A stretch of 64,000 bases of DNA from Eledone cirrhosa (GCA_964016885.1 OZ024742.1:358870860-358934859), one strand, 5' to 3'; numbered from the stretch's first letter, positions 34,656 to 46,969 are shown. Notes: a model not told the origin generated them from the letters alone. A program made the numbers and translations.

Positions 34656-34792
34656 GTGGAATCAGTTTGAAACTGATTATACCATTACTCATCAGAGTCC
34701 TTGGGCTAGTAGAGTAGGGTTATAATATATATGATATAGATAAATACCAATAAATAATTAAATAAATGTTGATATTCTATTTCTTTCACTCA

Positions 34793-35010
34793 CTGCCCCT
34801 GTCCGTTACACTTTTCCCATCTCTCATTATTATAATCAAATGGGGGCCGATGCACTGTCCACCCCGCTGCCCCAGTGGACAGAATAGAGAAGGAATTTTC
34901 GCGGATGATGGTGAGGAAGGCGCCATTCCAGCTCACGAAGCTCACACATGTGGGTTGCCAACTCCGTGCCGATAGCTATGTGTAGGGAGGTGGTCCAATG
35001 ACTAAGGACA
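34793..35010 (+). repeat. Dispersed repeat U
   Basis: CACTGCCCCTGTCCGTTACA, CATTCCAGCTCACGAAGCTC and GACACCAGATGTCTTCACT correspond to the 28.6-kb copy. Confidence 0.6.
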
Positions 35011-35104
35011 CCAGATGTCTTCACTACGACGGCTCCCACCGCAAACCCCTCCGAGATCGACTGAATTATAGCACATCCCATTAAATACCTCCCACCACTA
35101 TGCC

Positions 35105-36060
35105 ATGATGGCAATATTTACTTACCAATATAGAGAAATCTTTATAACTAAATATAAGTGTCGTAAAATAGATATCTTAGTTCGTTTAGAATCCCAGGCT
35201 ATGAGAAGTATGACACCGTTCAACCGTATTTTACTATTTAAAATATATTTTAAATTGATGGTTGAATATTTAGGAACAAAACTAAAACTAAAAAAGGAGC
35301 AGAAACCAACAATCCGGAAATAAAATATGCAAAAACAGAAAAGAAACCTTATTTTCGCATTAATCGTTTACCTTTATCAGTGTAAAATTTACCTTTGATA
35401 CTGCCGGTAACGGTGAACAATTGTTAGGAGTTCACTTTTTATTCATTTAAATATGTTGTATCTCCACCTTGATCACATTCCACTAAATCCATTGATCTCT
35501 GACCCAGTGAAATGAGATCCAAACGACAACATAAATCTCTATCTGACAATCGAACTAATCGAACTAGTTACATCTATCCTCCGGGAAATCATTCTTTATA
35601 TCTACTTTGACCTGAACCTCTACTAATTTCTCTATATATGAGTCCATTTCTCTCGAGAAACGAATGGTGAAGTTGAATAAAATCAAATTTGACAAATGAT
35701 ATTTATAGATAACATTTGAAGCAGTAGAAATTGAATATGGATATAATGGTCAAATTGTCATGAATCCATATCAGTAGAAGAAAGATAATATATGCTTTCT
35801 ATAGAAAGGTAGTAGAGAACATTAAATATGGTGGTCAGAGGGTTACACTGAGATCCACAGCAATACCCAGGTAAAGGTTTATAAGTAATTTCTAAAAGTT
35901 CTTCATTTGATAGTGTTATGAGAATTCCCCAGCATGTTAGAAGACGAAAGTCATATCATACAACCATAATGGTTCCTCTCATAGGCAGAAGTCCAACAAT
36001 TTTTGAGGGGTGTGTTAAATCGAACCCCAGTTCGTTACTGGTACATGTAACACCAAGCAA
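35105..36060. other. Unassigned AT-rich sequence
   Basis: No repeat family, RNA or coding signal was recognised. Short frames have no motif. Confidence 0.5.
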
Positions 36061-36067
36061 ACGTCAT

Positions 36068-36256
36068 TATTGGATTGGCAGTATCGGTAGAGGGTCGGAC
36101 GACATGCATTCCAGCATAGTTACGTCCCTTTATGATCTGAGTTCAAATCCCGCCGAGGTTGACTTTGCCTTTCATCCTTACGGGGTCGATAAAATAAAGT
36201 ACCTGTAATACACTGTGATAATTGCTGGCCTTGTGCCAAAAGTAGAAACAATTATT
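36068..36256 (+). mobile_element. SINE family A, full length
   Basis: From TGGATTGGCAGTATCGGTAG through B box GAGTTCAAATCCCGCC to TGCCAAAAGTAGAAACAATT. First of a cluster of five SINEs in 1.13 kb. Confidence 0.88.
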
Positions 36257-36376
36257 AGATATTTCTAGAAAATTCCGTCTTCGTAAACCATAGGATGAAG
36301 ACAAGCACACGAAATATAAAATACACACCTTCCCTATGTATCATGGCTTTAACGATTTCTTTCAATAATATATAAT

Positions 36377-36570
36377 TGTGGTTTCTGATTTAGGCACAAG
36401 GCCAGGAATTTTAGGGGAGAGTCAATTAAATCGACCTCTGTGCATTACTGGTACTTTATTTTATTGACCCAGTAAGGATAAAAGGCAAAGCTAACCTCGG
36501 AATAACTCAGAACGTAAAGGGCCGAAACTCTGTGACGTGAAGCATGGCGTCCGACACCCTACCGATACTG
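36377..36570 (-). mobile_element. SINE family A2
   Basis: Tail GGTTTCTGATTTAGGCACAA and the GGGGAGAGTCAATTAAATCG insert mark subfamily A2. The B box is damaged by a short deletion (CTCGGAATAACTCAG). Confidence 0.8.
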
Positions 36571-36584
36571 TAATCTAATAATAA

Positions 36585-36778
36585 TAATTGTTTCTACTTT
36601 TGGCACAAGGACAGCAATTATCCAGTGCATTACTGGTTCATTATTTTATCGAACCCGTAAGGACCAAAGGCAAAGTTAACCTCGGCAGAATTTGAACTCA
36701 GACTGTCAAGGGCCGTAACTCTATGCTGCAAAGCATGGTGTACGACTCCCTACCGATATTGTCAATCCTCCACCCTCT
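36585..36778 (-). mobile_element. SINE family A
   Basis: Full length with several point changes (TTCATTATTTTATCGAACCC). Confidence 0.8.
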
Positions 36779-36779
36779 A

Positions 36780-36995
36780 ATAATTATTTCTAGTAATGGC
36801 ACAAGGCCAGAAATTTGGGGAGCGATGAAAGTCGATTAAATCGACCCAGTTCGTTACTGGTACTATATTTGATCGACCCGCAAGAATGAAAGGCAAAGTT
36901 AATTTCAGCGGGATTTGAACTTAGAACGTAATGGGAGGGAACTCTATGTTTAAAGAATGGTTTCCGACGCTCTACCGATACTGCCAATCCACCGG
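36780..36995 (-). mobile_element. SINE family A2
   Basis: Full length; subfamily A2 insert AAGTCGATTAAATCGACCC is present. It follows the previous copy without a spacer. Confidence 0.8.
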
Positions 36996-37002
36996 AGGTA
37001 AA

Positions 37003-37195
37003 TAATAATTGTTTTTACTTTTGTCACAAGGCCAGCAATTATCCAGTGTATTACTGGTATTTTATTTTATCGACCCCGTAAGGATGAAAGGTAAAGTTAA
37101 CCTCGACGTGATTTTAACTCAGAATGGAAAGGGCAGTAACTCTATGCGTTAAAGAAAGGCGTCCGACCTTCTAACGACACTGCCAATCGATAATA
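37003..37195 (-). mobile_element. SINE family A
   Basis: Full length; B box complement reads GTGATTTTAACTC and is degraded. Confidence 0.8.
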
Positions 37196-37475
37196 CAATA
37201 TTTGTATTTGTCCCCAAGTCAGCTCTGATTGAGCAACCCTATAATCTAAGGTGTTCCAGACGTTATCACATTTTTACCAGCCATAACATATCTAGGAATT
37301 TCTTAGTTAAGATTTAGCTGCTATTTCTTTGAGGTAAACTAACCACATAGAAGATCCTCATGCTGATTTAAATAATGGGGAGAGTGGTCAGTAAGCATGA
37401 GTAGTTAGCTCAACATTTAAATCTCGTTAGTAGTCTGACAGCAATATAATATAGTCCTGTTTATGTTGTAGTGTA

Positions 37476-37720
37476 TGAAGGCATGTGGCTGCGTGGTTAG
37501 AGAATTTGATTCGCAATCGTGAGGTTGTGAATTCGATTCCCAGACCGGTCGATGCGTTATGTCCTTCAGCAACATTTTATTTCACGCTGCTCCTTCTACC
37601 TGGATTTGCGACAGATAGATAGTATTAGCAATTGGAAAGACTAATGGAAACATTGTTTCCTCCCGTTCGATTTGACGATCGTTCTTTAAGTTGTAGTCAA
37701 GGCTATATTGAAGTTTTACT
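37476..37720 (+). mobile_element. SINE family B variant
   Basis: Head GGCTGCGTGGTTAGAGAATT, anticodon-loop-like TTCGCAATCG and B box GTGAATTCGATTCCC. The body (TTTATTTCACGCTGCTCC, GACAGATAGATAGT) and a distinct tail GGAAAGACTAATGGAAACA match 31.93-32.10 kb. Confidence 0.75.
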
Positions 37721-39046
37721 ATGTTTCTTTCCTCTTTCTTGACTTCGTTATTCTACTAATATATATATTTTTTTTTATTTGACATTCTTATATTTTTCTC
37801 ATATCAACCAATATATGCTTTTTGCTTTTCAATTAAATACGCCACTTATTTTCTTTGTTGCATTTCTTTTTCGATGAAATAAATCACAGTTTATGTGTGA
37901 AATAAAACAACATAATTAATATATTTCAAATTTACTTACTGGTCTGGATACAATATGTATTTTTCAATGTTTAGAAATATTAATCTTTTTCATTCCTGTT
38001 GAAAGTTACGTTTATATTTACAGAGTGACTTTGGATATATTTGATCTTTGTTCGTCATTAAATGTTTTAGACATCGATATGTATATAGTACAACTATATC
38101 TAAGCAAAGTCTAGTAATGCACTTATCAATTATACCATCAATGTATGGACTTATAATGCTACATTTTTAGACTATAATATTATTTTCCAAACAAGACAGC
38201 CAGATCCAGGTAATATCAAAGCAAAGCTTATTGATTGTGTTTTAAGTAGCATATGGTCTGATGCTTTCATTGCGCTTTTCTGATTAAGATCGATTGAGAT
38301 AATATAATGAATCAACAACAAATAAGAACTGTTTTTTTAAATTTTCACCAAACCTCGTAGATTCCCAATCAAACATAAATCTATAGAGCAATGTCTAAAA
38401 TATGTATACACCATTGATGACATTCTATGTGATAGTAGTTTTATAAAAGAGAAAACGACTTCCACAAACGTTATTATAGAGGTACAGAGAAAAGTATTAA
38501 TGAGAGACGAAACATCTAAATATTTAAACTGGCAATCAAATAATCTTAGTGAATGAAATTTACAAAATTGATGTAGTAACATGGTAGGATTAACAAAATG
38601 TAAAACAAGTTGCAGTAGATGATAATGGTGTCGTTTGTCAGAAGTACTTTGTCAAGGATTAACTGTTTCACTACAACTGTCATTTGAATTATGATTACGT
38701 AAGCTTTTAGAGGGACGGGGAATAATTTCTATGCAATTTAGTGAGCTACAATATAACAGATATGATGTGTTCTACACACGACTTGCGCCTTGCGACATTC
38801 CATTTCACTAGCTGTTAACTGTTGATCTAAACAGTTACAGCATATTCCGACAATATCGTTCCCTCCAACAGTACCAAGTAGCTTTTGATGTTACCAAGGC
38901 AGGTTTGAGGCTTGAGACCAACTTGTTATCCATGCCGCTATCACCAGAGCCGATGAGTCGTAACATCTCCTCATTTAGCATTATGATCTTTTTTGGTTGT
39001 TCTCGGCTCTCATTGTTGGACGTTCACTTAAATGCTTTTGACATAT
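37721..39046. other. Unassigned AT-rich sequence
   Basis: No repeat family, RNA or coding signal was recognised; an 81-aa minus frame at 38.34-38.58 kb has no motif. Confidence 0.5.
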
Positions 39047-39240
39047 CAATAATTGTTTCTACTTTGGAACAAGGCCAGCAATTATCCCAGTGTATTACTG
39101 GTACTTTATTTTATCGAACCTGTAAGGATGAAAGGCAAAGTTAACATCGGCGGGATTTGAACTTAGATCATAAAGGGACGTAAATCTATACTTCAAAGCA
39201 TGGTGTCCGACCCTCTACCGATACTGCCAATCCATCAATA
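39047..39240 (-). mobile_element. SINE family A, full length
   Basis: Tail, body, B box complement (GGGATTTGAACTTAG) and head (TACCGATACTGCCAATCCA) are all present. AATAATGATG-like spacer on the right. Confidence 0.85.
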
Positions 39241-39440
39241 ATGATGCTGTCTGACACAACCCGCCCGCGTTCTTGAGTTACCTCTCTATTGCTCTTTCTT
39301 ACTCAGATATCAGCCAGGCAGAACATGTTAGATTAACCTACAAATCAATGACATTCTACACCAACTGCAAGCAATGTACACACCCAGTTTCGACGCTCAA
39401 ACGAATCATCTAGTTCTTCCTATTTTAGCCCTCCCAATAA

Positions 39441-39446
<6 letters not shown>

Positions 39447-39530
<84 letters not shown>

Positions 39531-39555
39531 GTATGTGTGTGTGTGTGTGTGTGTG
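39447..39555. repeat. (TA)n(GT)n compound microsatellite
   Basis: About 85 bp of TA then GT, abutting the large element on its left. Confidence 0.95.
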
Positions 39556-39678
39556 TAGGAGGTGAGTTTTATTGTAGCACAATAAAGCAATGCAAATATC
39601 GGATAAGTATCACTCTACAGTTTGTAGGACTGGAGTATAAATAATATAAGATCAAAAGATGGTTAAAAGAGTTCCAAG

Positions 39679-39749
39679 TATTTTATTTTGCGCATTTCAA
39701 AAACAAATATCATCATGGGATGATATCTGCGTTCTCATCAGATAAAATA
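39679..39749 (-). ncRNA. Hammerhead motif d3, cleavage site mutated
   Basis: Same fold as the 45.2-kb copy, with TATTTTAT/ATAAAATA stem I and CTGATGA (39741-39735). But the bases before stem I read GCAAA instead of GCATA, which destroys the NUH cleavage triplet. Confidence 0.5.
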
Positions 39750-41225
39750 GGGAGGCATGATATGAAGCTTAAACAACACTTGTGAGCAGTGAAGATTTAA
39801 ATCAACATATGAAAAATAAATTATAATGGATGTATGTTGGAAAAGGTAAGGTACAGGGAGAAATAAGAGTAAAGGATGGTGGGGGTGGAGTATAAGAAGG
39901 AAGGATAAGAGAGGAGGAGAAATGGGTGATAGAGAGAGATAGCCTTTATAACTGAGAAAATATTGTCTAACAGAGAGAAATTAAAAAACCGTTGGAAGAT
40001 AATAGATCATTTAAAAGATTTTGAAATTAAAAGTTAGTGAGGTTTATGCATGAAGAAAAAGGAATTAAGAATAGTATTAAATTAAGGTTTTTATATTGAA
40101 GGGTTCAATAATATGTGCGAAGGAAAATAAATTATCAATATGTATTATTAAAATAAAAATATTAATGATATTAAGGATATAATGTGAAAAGAAGGAGAAG
40201 AATAAATGAGTTATGAATTTAGAGGAATTAGTTAGGGTTTAAGTTTGTTTTTATATATTGTAATTTGTATACGGAAATAGTATTGTAATATGTACACGTA
40301 AATAGTATTGTAATATTTATACGTAAATAGTATGTTTAAAATGAGCGCGGAAGGAGAGAAGAAAAAAGAATGCTTAAGGAAGAAAAATCTAACGTCAAAA
40401 AGTATATATGTTTACGAAATATTTTCTAATGGTAATATTATAATATATTAAAAAGAAATTAGTTAGGGTTTAAGTTTGTTTTTATGTATTGTAATATGTA
40501 AAAGTAAAAGTAAGTAGTAGGTTTAAAACGAGGAGGGAAGGAGAGAAGAGAGAAGAAAAATTTAAGGAAGAACAAATATCTAACGTCAAAAAGTTTATAT
40601 GTTTACGAAAAACTTCTAATGGTAATATTATAATGTATTAAAAAAGAATAGTTTTAATGGCCAATAATATGAGGAAAGATGGAAGAATGGATAATGCTGT
40701 AGTGAGTAATAATATGAATTGAGAAGTAATTGGGAAGAAAAAGTACAGATCAGAGATTAGAAATTAAAAAAAGAAAAAAGGAAGAAAGGAAAATGATAAA
40801 GAAGAATGACATAGAATGAGTAAATTGTATTATATAATATATAATACTGAAATAAGGTAGAAAGATGGGTATATTTGTAAAAGATATATAAGCCTTTGAG
40901 AAAAGAGGATTTTAAACTAATAAGGTATTGAGATATTAGATGTATACTTTATGGAATGTTCTATGGGATTTATGCAAGCAGAGCGAAAATAAATCTGAGC
41001 GTCTATTTATTATAGAATTGAAATTAGATATAATGGTAAATTTCTCGGTTAGGCAGAGATTACATTTTCTGGATAGGGAAGAACTCAGGTAAGGAAAGGT
41101 GGAACAAACCTTCCTCCAAGAGATGTTATAGTTAATATGCTTGTCTTTTAAGGACCATATGAGTTCCGAGAATGTCGTGTTAGTACTTTTAAGTTGGTAT
41201 TTAAAAGACGATTTGTGATTATAAA

Positions 41226-43172
41226 ATCTAGCTTTGAAGGAAGTGGAAGTGGAACCGAAATAGGTAAAAGAATTAGTATCAGTTATAGACTAAGTTTTTA
41301 TCAAGACAATGGTTATTAAGAGGACATTTAGTTTTAATAGGGCAATTACAATTACGATTAGAGAAATTAACAGAGTTATTAACAAGTGGCCTAGTATTAT
41401 TTATAGAAGGAATTTGATTGGAGAAGTTATTTACGATAGGAACAATAGTTTCCTGATTTAGATTGGTATTATGAACATTCAACGAAGTTACGTTTGACGT
41501 CGTATTTAAATTTACAGAATCTAGCCTAGAGTTAACAATGACGTCGGCTATACTGCTGCTATTATTATGACGCTCAGTGTTGGAAGGATGTAATTTATTA
41601 TTTAATATTTTATTATTGTGTTTAGAGATAATGTTAGAGATGTTGGAAGTGGTAGAATAAGAAAATTTGATTGTATGTTTGTTAAAGATTTTACTATATA
41701 TATGTGAGGGAGGGAAGCATTTATCTAAAGCCCTAAAGAATAGTTTAGGAATATTATTATTAATAGATAGAGAGAAAGGAGCATTATACCCAATTATATT
41801 TTTGTATCTAGGTCTTTTATTTAAGTTATTGGAATGTTCATAATTAATTATTTTACTATAAGACCTTCGATGATTGGTATCCTTACTGTATTTAAAATTA
41901 TCAGGATAACTGGGTTTAGAAAGCGCATTATTATAGTAATTGGCATTAGCGTCGAAGATATCTTTATTAGTGGATAGATTTGAGATTCTTTTTTCATTAT
42001 TACTGACAATAGCATTTTTAATGTTAGTGGGGTGGTTAGATTTAAAATTAACTAATTTCGATTTTCATTGTTTTTATGGTAAGGGTAATATAGGCCAGTG
42101 TCAAGATTAAGGGATATATCCAAGAAGTTAGCTAGTTTGACGTTGTTATCAAATTCAATTTTAAGGTTATGGTGCTTAAATGATCACGTATATTGTTCTT
42201 AATAATATTAAGGTTAACTAAGTTGCAGTTTAAGATAGTAAAATGCCATCGTCACGATAAATTCCACCGCGAAGTTGAGGAATTTTCCGATTTAAAGAAT
42301 TCAAAATAAAAATACCAATCAAATCAGTCAATTGCGATGAATCGGAAGGACGCATTGTGATATCAAAATTGTTGTAAGTATCGGCTCTAGTCCAGTATTC
42401 ATTGTTGAATTCCAAGATAGTTTTTCTTGCGGTGAGAATGATGTAAAGTTCATCTGTGGTAATGTCAGAATATTTAAATGCAAAAGAAGGCGAAATAGAA
42501 GAATATTAGCTGGCAATATCAAATTGAATAAATTTTTGTTTGTTTTTCTTACTCAGGCTGTTGAACCAGCCAATTACTTCAGATGTACCAATCCATAAAT
42601 TTAAGTTAGAAATAGAGCAATTAGAACGAACTTGTGGGATAATTCTATCCAAGATGGCTTTACTAACAACCCCCAGATCTGATTTAGAGGGGGCGATTAG
42701 TCTAACAGGCAGTTCCATTCGAAAGTTACTTTTATGATCCTTGAGATTTACCTCGGAGTTCTTGGGAGGAATGGTTCGGTTTTTTTCTCAATGCCAAGTT
42801 TAGACATAATCACAGAAGCTTCCAAGTTTATAGATTCCAAATTGTCAAGGTTACTTTTACGATAATTATTCATTAGTTCCTTAAGGATAAGGTTATTATA
42901 CTTATCCTTAGATACGCCATATAAATTATTAGTTTTGTCGGAGGGGACTAAGATATTTTTAGTGGAATTAAGGTTTAAAATCGTATTCCTGAGATTTACA
43001 AGGTGCTCCTGTCCTCTATAAGGGTTTCTCTTGAATTTAAGACTTCTTATAATATTAGTTAATTCTTCCTCGTACTGCACTAGATTTTTGTTGGAAGGAG
43101 GATTTCTTCTAGAGTTAAATAAATGATAAAAAAAGTTATGTTCCTTAGTATAGAAATTTCCTTTTTGGCGCT
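41226..43172 (-). pseudogene. YRDDG-type RT with GIY-YIG endonuclease, decayed
   Basis: Minus-strand order: GNFYTKEHNFFYHLFNSRRN; VPSDKTNNLYGVSKDKYNN; RLIAPSKSDLGVVSKAILD; motif A FDIAS then TAA in place of the next Tyr; YNNFDITMRPSDSSQLTD; motif C GIYRDDGI; then frameshifts; FKSNHPTNIKNAIVS; KRISNLSTNKDIF; HTIKFSYSTTSNISNIIS; and NCNCPIKTKCPLNNHCLDKN, the start of the GIY-YIG-like domain. The motif C YRDDG and the C-terminal endonuclease match a PLE-like family I recall from cnidarians and molluscs. A TAA in motif A, at least three frameshifts and a 14-bp deletion after LVY show it is dead. Activity, when alive: reverse transcription and target cutting for its own insertion. Confidence 0.8.
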
Positions 43173-43965
43173 GATCATTTATTTAACTCTAGAAGAAATC
43201 CTGTAGTAAAAATCTTTAATAAACATACAATTAAATTTTCTTATTCCACCACTTCCAACATCTCTAACATTATCTCTAAACACAATAATAAAATATTAAA
43301 TAATAAATTACATCCTTCCAACACTGAGCGTCATAATAATAGCAGTAGTATACCCGACGTCATTGTTAACTCTAGGCTAGATTCTGTAAATTTAAATACG
43401 ACGTCAAACGTAACTTCGTTGAATGTTCATAATACCAATCTAAATCAGGAAACTATTGTTCCTATCGTAAATAACTTCTCCAATCCAATTCCTTCTATAA
43501 ATAATACTAGCACACTTGATAATAACTCTGTTAATTTCTCTAATCGTAATTGTAATTTCCCTATTAAAACTAAATGTCCTCTTAATAACCATTGTCTTGA
43601 TAAAAACTTAGTCTATGAATGTAAGGTTATAACTGATACTAATTCTTTTACCTATTTCGGTTCCACTTCCACTTCCTTCAAAGCTAGATTTTATAATCAC
43701 AAATCGTCTTTTAAATACCAACTCGGCATTCTCGGAACTCATATGGTCCTTAAAAGAAAAAAATATTAACTATAACATCTCTTGGAGGAAGGTTTGTTCC
43801 ACATTTCTTTACCTGAGTTCTTCCCTATCCAGAAAATTTAATCTCTGCTTAGCCGAGAAATTTACCATTATATCTAATTTCAATTCTATAATAAATAGAC
43901 GCTCAGATTTATTTTCGCTCTGCTTGCATAAATCCCATAGAACATTCCATAAAGTATACAGCTAA
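43173..43965 (+). pseudogene. Internally deleted plus-strand copy of the same element
   Basis: The frame starts HLFNSRRNP and continues without a break into VVKIFNKHTIKFSY, skipping the whole polymerase. It then gives NCNFPIKTKCPLNNHCLDKN, LVYECKVITDTNSFTYFGST and SFKARFYNHKSSF (GIY-YIG-like). After one frameshift near 43720: INYNISWRKV, FNLCLAEKFTIIS and NRRSDLFSLCLH. This copy keeps the 14 bp lost from the minus-strand copy, so it preserves the endonuclease better. The end matches the fragment at 23.53 kb. Confidence 0.75.
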
Positions 43966-45153
43966 TACCTCAATACCTTATTAGTTTAAAATCCTCTTTT
44001 CTCAAAGGCTTATATATCTTTTACAAATATACCCATCTTTCTACCTTATTTCAGTATTATATATTATATAATACAATTTACTCATTCTATGTCATTCTTC
44101 TTTATCATTTCCTTTCTTCCTTTTTTCTTTTTTAATTTCTAATCTCTAATCTGTACTTTTTCTTCCCAATTACTTCTCAATACATATTATTACTCGTAAC
44201 AGCATTATCCATTCTTCCATCTTTCCTCATATTATTGGCCATTAAAACTATTTTTTTTAATACATTATAATATTACCATTAGAAGTTTTTCGTAAACATA
44301 TAAACTTTTTGACGTTAGATATTTTTTCTTCCTTAAATTTTTCTTCTCTCTTCTCTCCTTCCATCCTCGTTTTAAACCTACTACTTACTTTTACTTTTAC
44401 ATATTACAATACATAAAAACAAACATAAACCCTAACTAATTTCTTTTTAATATATTATAATATTACCATTAGAAAATATTTCGTAAACATACATACTTTT
44501 TGACGTTAGATATTTCTTCCTTAAGCATTCTTTTTTCTTCTCTCCTTCCGCGCTCATTTTAAACATACTATTTACGTATAAATATTACAATACTATTTAC
44601 GTGTACATATTACAATACTATTTCCGTATACATATTACAATATATAAAAACAAACTTAAACCCAAACTAATTCCTCTAAATTCATAACTCATTTATTCTT
44701 CTCCTGCTTTTCACATTATATCCTTAATATCATTAATATTATTATTTTAATAATACATATTGATAAATTATTTTCCTTCGCACATATTATTAAACCCTTC
44801 AATATGCAAACCATAATTTAATACTATTCTTAATTCCTTTTTCTTCATGCATAAACCTCATTAACTTTTAATTTCAAAATCTTTTAAATTATCTATTATC
44901 TTCCAACGGTTTTTTAAATTCCTCTCTGTGAGACAATATTTTCTCAGTTGTAAAGGCTATCTCTCTCTCTCTATCACCCATTTCTCCTCCTCTCCCATCC
45001 TTCCTTCTTATACTCCACCCCCACCATCCTTTACTCTTATTTCTTTCCCTTCCTTACCTTTTCCAACATACATCCATCATAATTTATTTTTTATATGTTG
45101 ATTTAAAACTTCACTGCTCACAAGTGTTTTTTAAGCTTCATATCATGTCTCCC

Positions 45154-45224
45154 TATTTTATCTGATGAGAACGCAGATATCATCCCATGATGATATTTGT
45201 TTTTGAAATGCGCATAATAAAATA
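45154..45224 (+). ncRNA. Hammerhead ribozyme candidate d4
   Basis: Stem I TATTTTAT (45154-45161) pairs perfectly with ATAAAATA (45217-45224). CTGATGA (45162-45168). Stem II is long, with CAGATATCATC/GATGATATTTG around a CCAT loop and a small internal loop. GAA (45205-45207), loopless ATGC/GCAT stem III, cleavage after A45216. In the 21.5-kb copy stem I and stem II differ in sequence but still pair. Confidence 0.7.
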
Positions 45225-45252
45225 CTTGGAACTCTTTTAACCATCTTTTGAT

Positions 45253-45255
<3 letters not shown>

Positions 45256-45322
<67 letters not shown>
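45256..45322. repeat. (TA)n microsatellite
   Basis: A pure TA run at the right edge of the large fold-back. Confidence 0.95.
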
Positions 45323-45326
<4 letters not shown>

Positions 45327-45690
45327 TAAAGTCGTCCTTCATCAGTGATCTTCCAACCATGACCGGTATTTCAACGCTTGGTGCGAGCAACGGCTAAAGA
45401 AAATCGTTGAGACACGTAAATAAAGGGAACAGCGATAGTGTAAACAAACAAAGATGGTGAAGCAACGAAAAATGAGGAAGAACGAGTCAAGCCCAAATTT
45501 CCATGAATATAAGATCGGTGAAATCGTGAACGAGAGAGAATAAATACCATCAAACCTGGTTGAAATGTGAGCAAGGAAGGAATTCCGCACAGGACTAACG
45601 GGAGGAAGGATGAGTCTAGTCCGTGAATTCGGTGAATATAAGTTCTGTGAAAACGTAAACGAGAGAGAGAAAAAAGGCGAACCGGCCTGG
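45323..45690 (+). repeat. Dispersed repeat, two related units
   Basis: The first unit (45370-45545) matches 25.76-25.96 kb. A second related unit (45590-45685) repeats ACGAGAGAGA and AATATAAGTTCTGTGAAA. Similar to a degenerate tandem. No coding signal. Confidence 0.6.
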
Positions 45691-46009
45691 CCAAGCGTGC
45701 GAAATAATTAGTAATAATAATAAATATGAAGACTAAAATACAAAGAGTGCTCGATAAGGATAAATATATATCATATGTATAAAAACCCTAGAACAAATAT
45801 TGTTCTCATTGCTGGCGTATTATCTTCGTTATTTTCCCTTTCATTGCCAGTAAACGCCTTCGCGATTCAAATTATCGTCTTCCTGGTTTCCTTCGGTTGC
45901 AACGTTTTTCGAAATATTTACTTTTGCATTAACAGATTGATTTTTTTAGTTTTAGAAGATCCCGTTAAGAGTGAAAGCAACGATTCTTTGCTTAAACTTT
46001 AATATGTTA

Positions 46010-46012
<3 letters not shown>

Positions 46013-46086
<74 letters not shown>
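46013..46086. repeat. (TA)n microsatellite
   Basis: A pure TA run of about 37 units. Confidence 0.95.
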
Positions 46087-46091
<5 letters not shown>

Positions 46092-46259
46092 TATATTTGT
46101 GTACAGATATTTTTCCTTACACAAAAACAAAATATAAACAAACGTATTTATTTCACGAAAGCACAGACGATTTATGGTCATTGTCACCGCGATATGCCAC
46201 CCAGAAAGACAGAGGTGTGAATTAAATATATGAAATAATTATGAATATTCGCATACACT

Positions 46260-46459
46260 CACGCACACAATCTCTCTCTCTATCTCTCTCCCTCTCTCTC
46301 TCCTTCTCTCTCTCCCCCTCTCTCTGTCCCTCACTTAAAGACACACAGACGCACTCATACACACACACACATATATATATACATATATATATACAGAGAG
46401 AGAGTGAGGCAAAGACATAAATACATATATGAGCATTGCAATTGTTTACATGTCTGTCT

Positions 46460-46495
<36 letters not shown>
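46260..46495. repeat. Mixed CT, CA and TA simple repeats
   Basis: CT-rich (46270-46335), CA/TA and a final TA run (46472-46495) adjoining the SINE tail. Confidence 0.9.
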
Positions 46496-46496
46496 C

Positions 46497-46805
46497 ATCG
46501 TCGTCATCGTCATTTTACGTCCGCTTTTCCCTGCTTGCAGTGGGACGGAACTGATTCTGGCTTGATTTCTACAGCTGGATGCCCTTCCTAACACCAACCT
46601 CATATACAGTGAGTGGTGGGTGTTTTTTTTGCCGCGGCGTCTCCACGTCCACTTTGCAGTCCCTATTGTGTAAACTGGAGCAATGTGAAATAAAGTGTCT
46701 TGCTCAAGGAAACAACACATCACCCGGTCTGAGAATTGAACTCACAACCTTTCGATTGCAAGACCAATGCTCTAACCAATGCTCTAACCACTAAGCCATG
46801 TGCCT

Positions 46806-46807
<2 letters not shown>
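46497..46807 (-). mobile_element. SINE family B with LINE-derived tail
   Basis: Minus-strand order: tRNA-like head (GGCTTAGTGGTTAGAGC, B box GTGAGTTCAATTCTCAG), body CCTTGAGCAAGACACTTTAT, a unique linker, then GGTTGGTGTTAGGAAGGGCA and ATGACGATGACGACGATG. The last part equals the 3' tail of the LINE at 30.6 kb, as expected if the SINE borrows the LINE machinery. The head has GAGCATTGGTTAGAGCATTG, a 15-bp duplication next to the A box. Confidence 0.85.

Positions 46808-46836
<29 letters not shown>
46808..46836. repeat. (TA)n microsatellite
   Basis: Short TA run between the SINE head and the next fold-back. Confidence 0.9.
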
Positions 46837-46840
<4 letters not shown>

Positions 46841-46890
46841 AGTATGTATGTATACGTACATACATATATGTATACAGACGTACAGTAGCA

Positions 46891-46969
<79 letters not shown>

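Larger units (their letters stand above)
39557..45258. mobile_element. 5.7-kb fold-back of PLE-like retroelement
   Basis: Arms of about 2.05 kb (39645-41695 and 43200-45258) are inverted copies differing by scattered substitutions and small indels. An extra 88 bp (AGGAGGTGAGTTTTATTGTA onward) is found only on the left. The central 1.5 kb holds the polymerase on the minus strand. So the element consists of two head-to-head copies: a minus-strand copy with RT and endonuclease, and a plus-strand copy that lacks the RT. Outer ends match the 21.2-kb mini fold-back and carry hammerheads. Flanked by (TA)n at both sides. Confidence 0.85.

Noticed and set aside
45775..46002. 75-aa hydrophobic plus-strand frame
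   Set aside because: Two hydrophobic stretches are visible, but there is no family motif, and AT-rich DNA easily yields Ile/Phe/Leu-rich frames.
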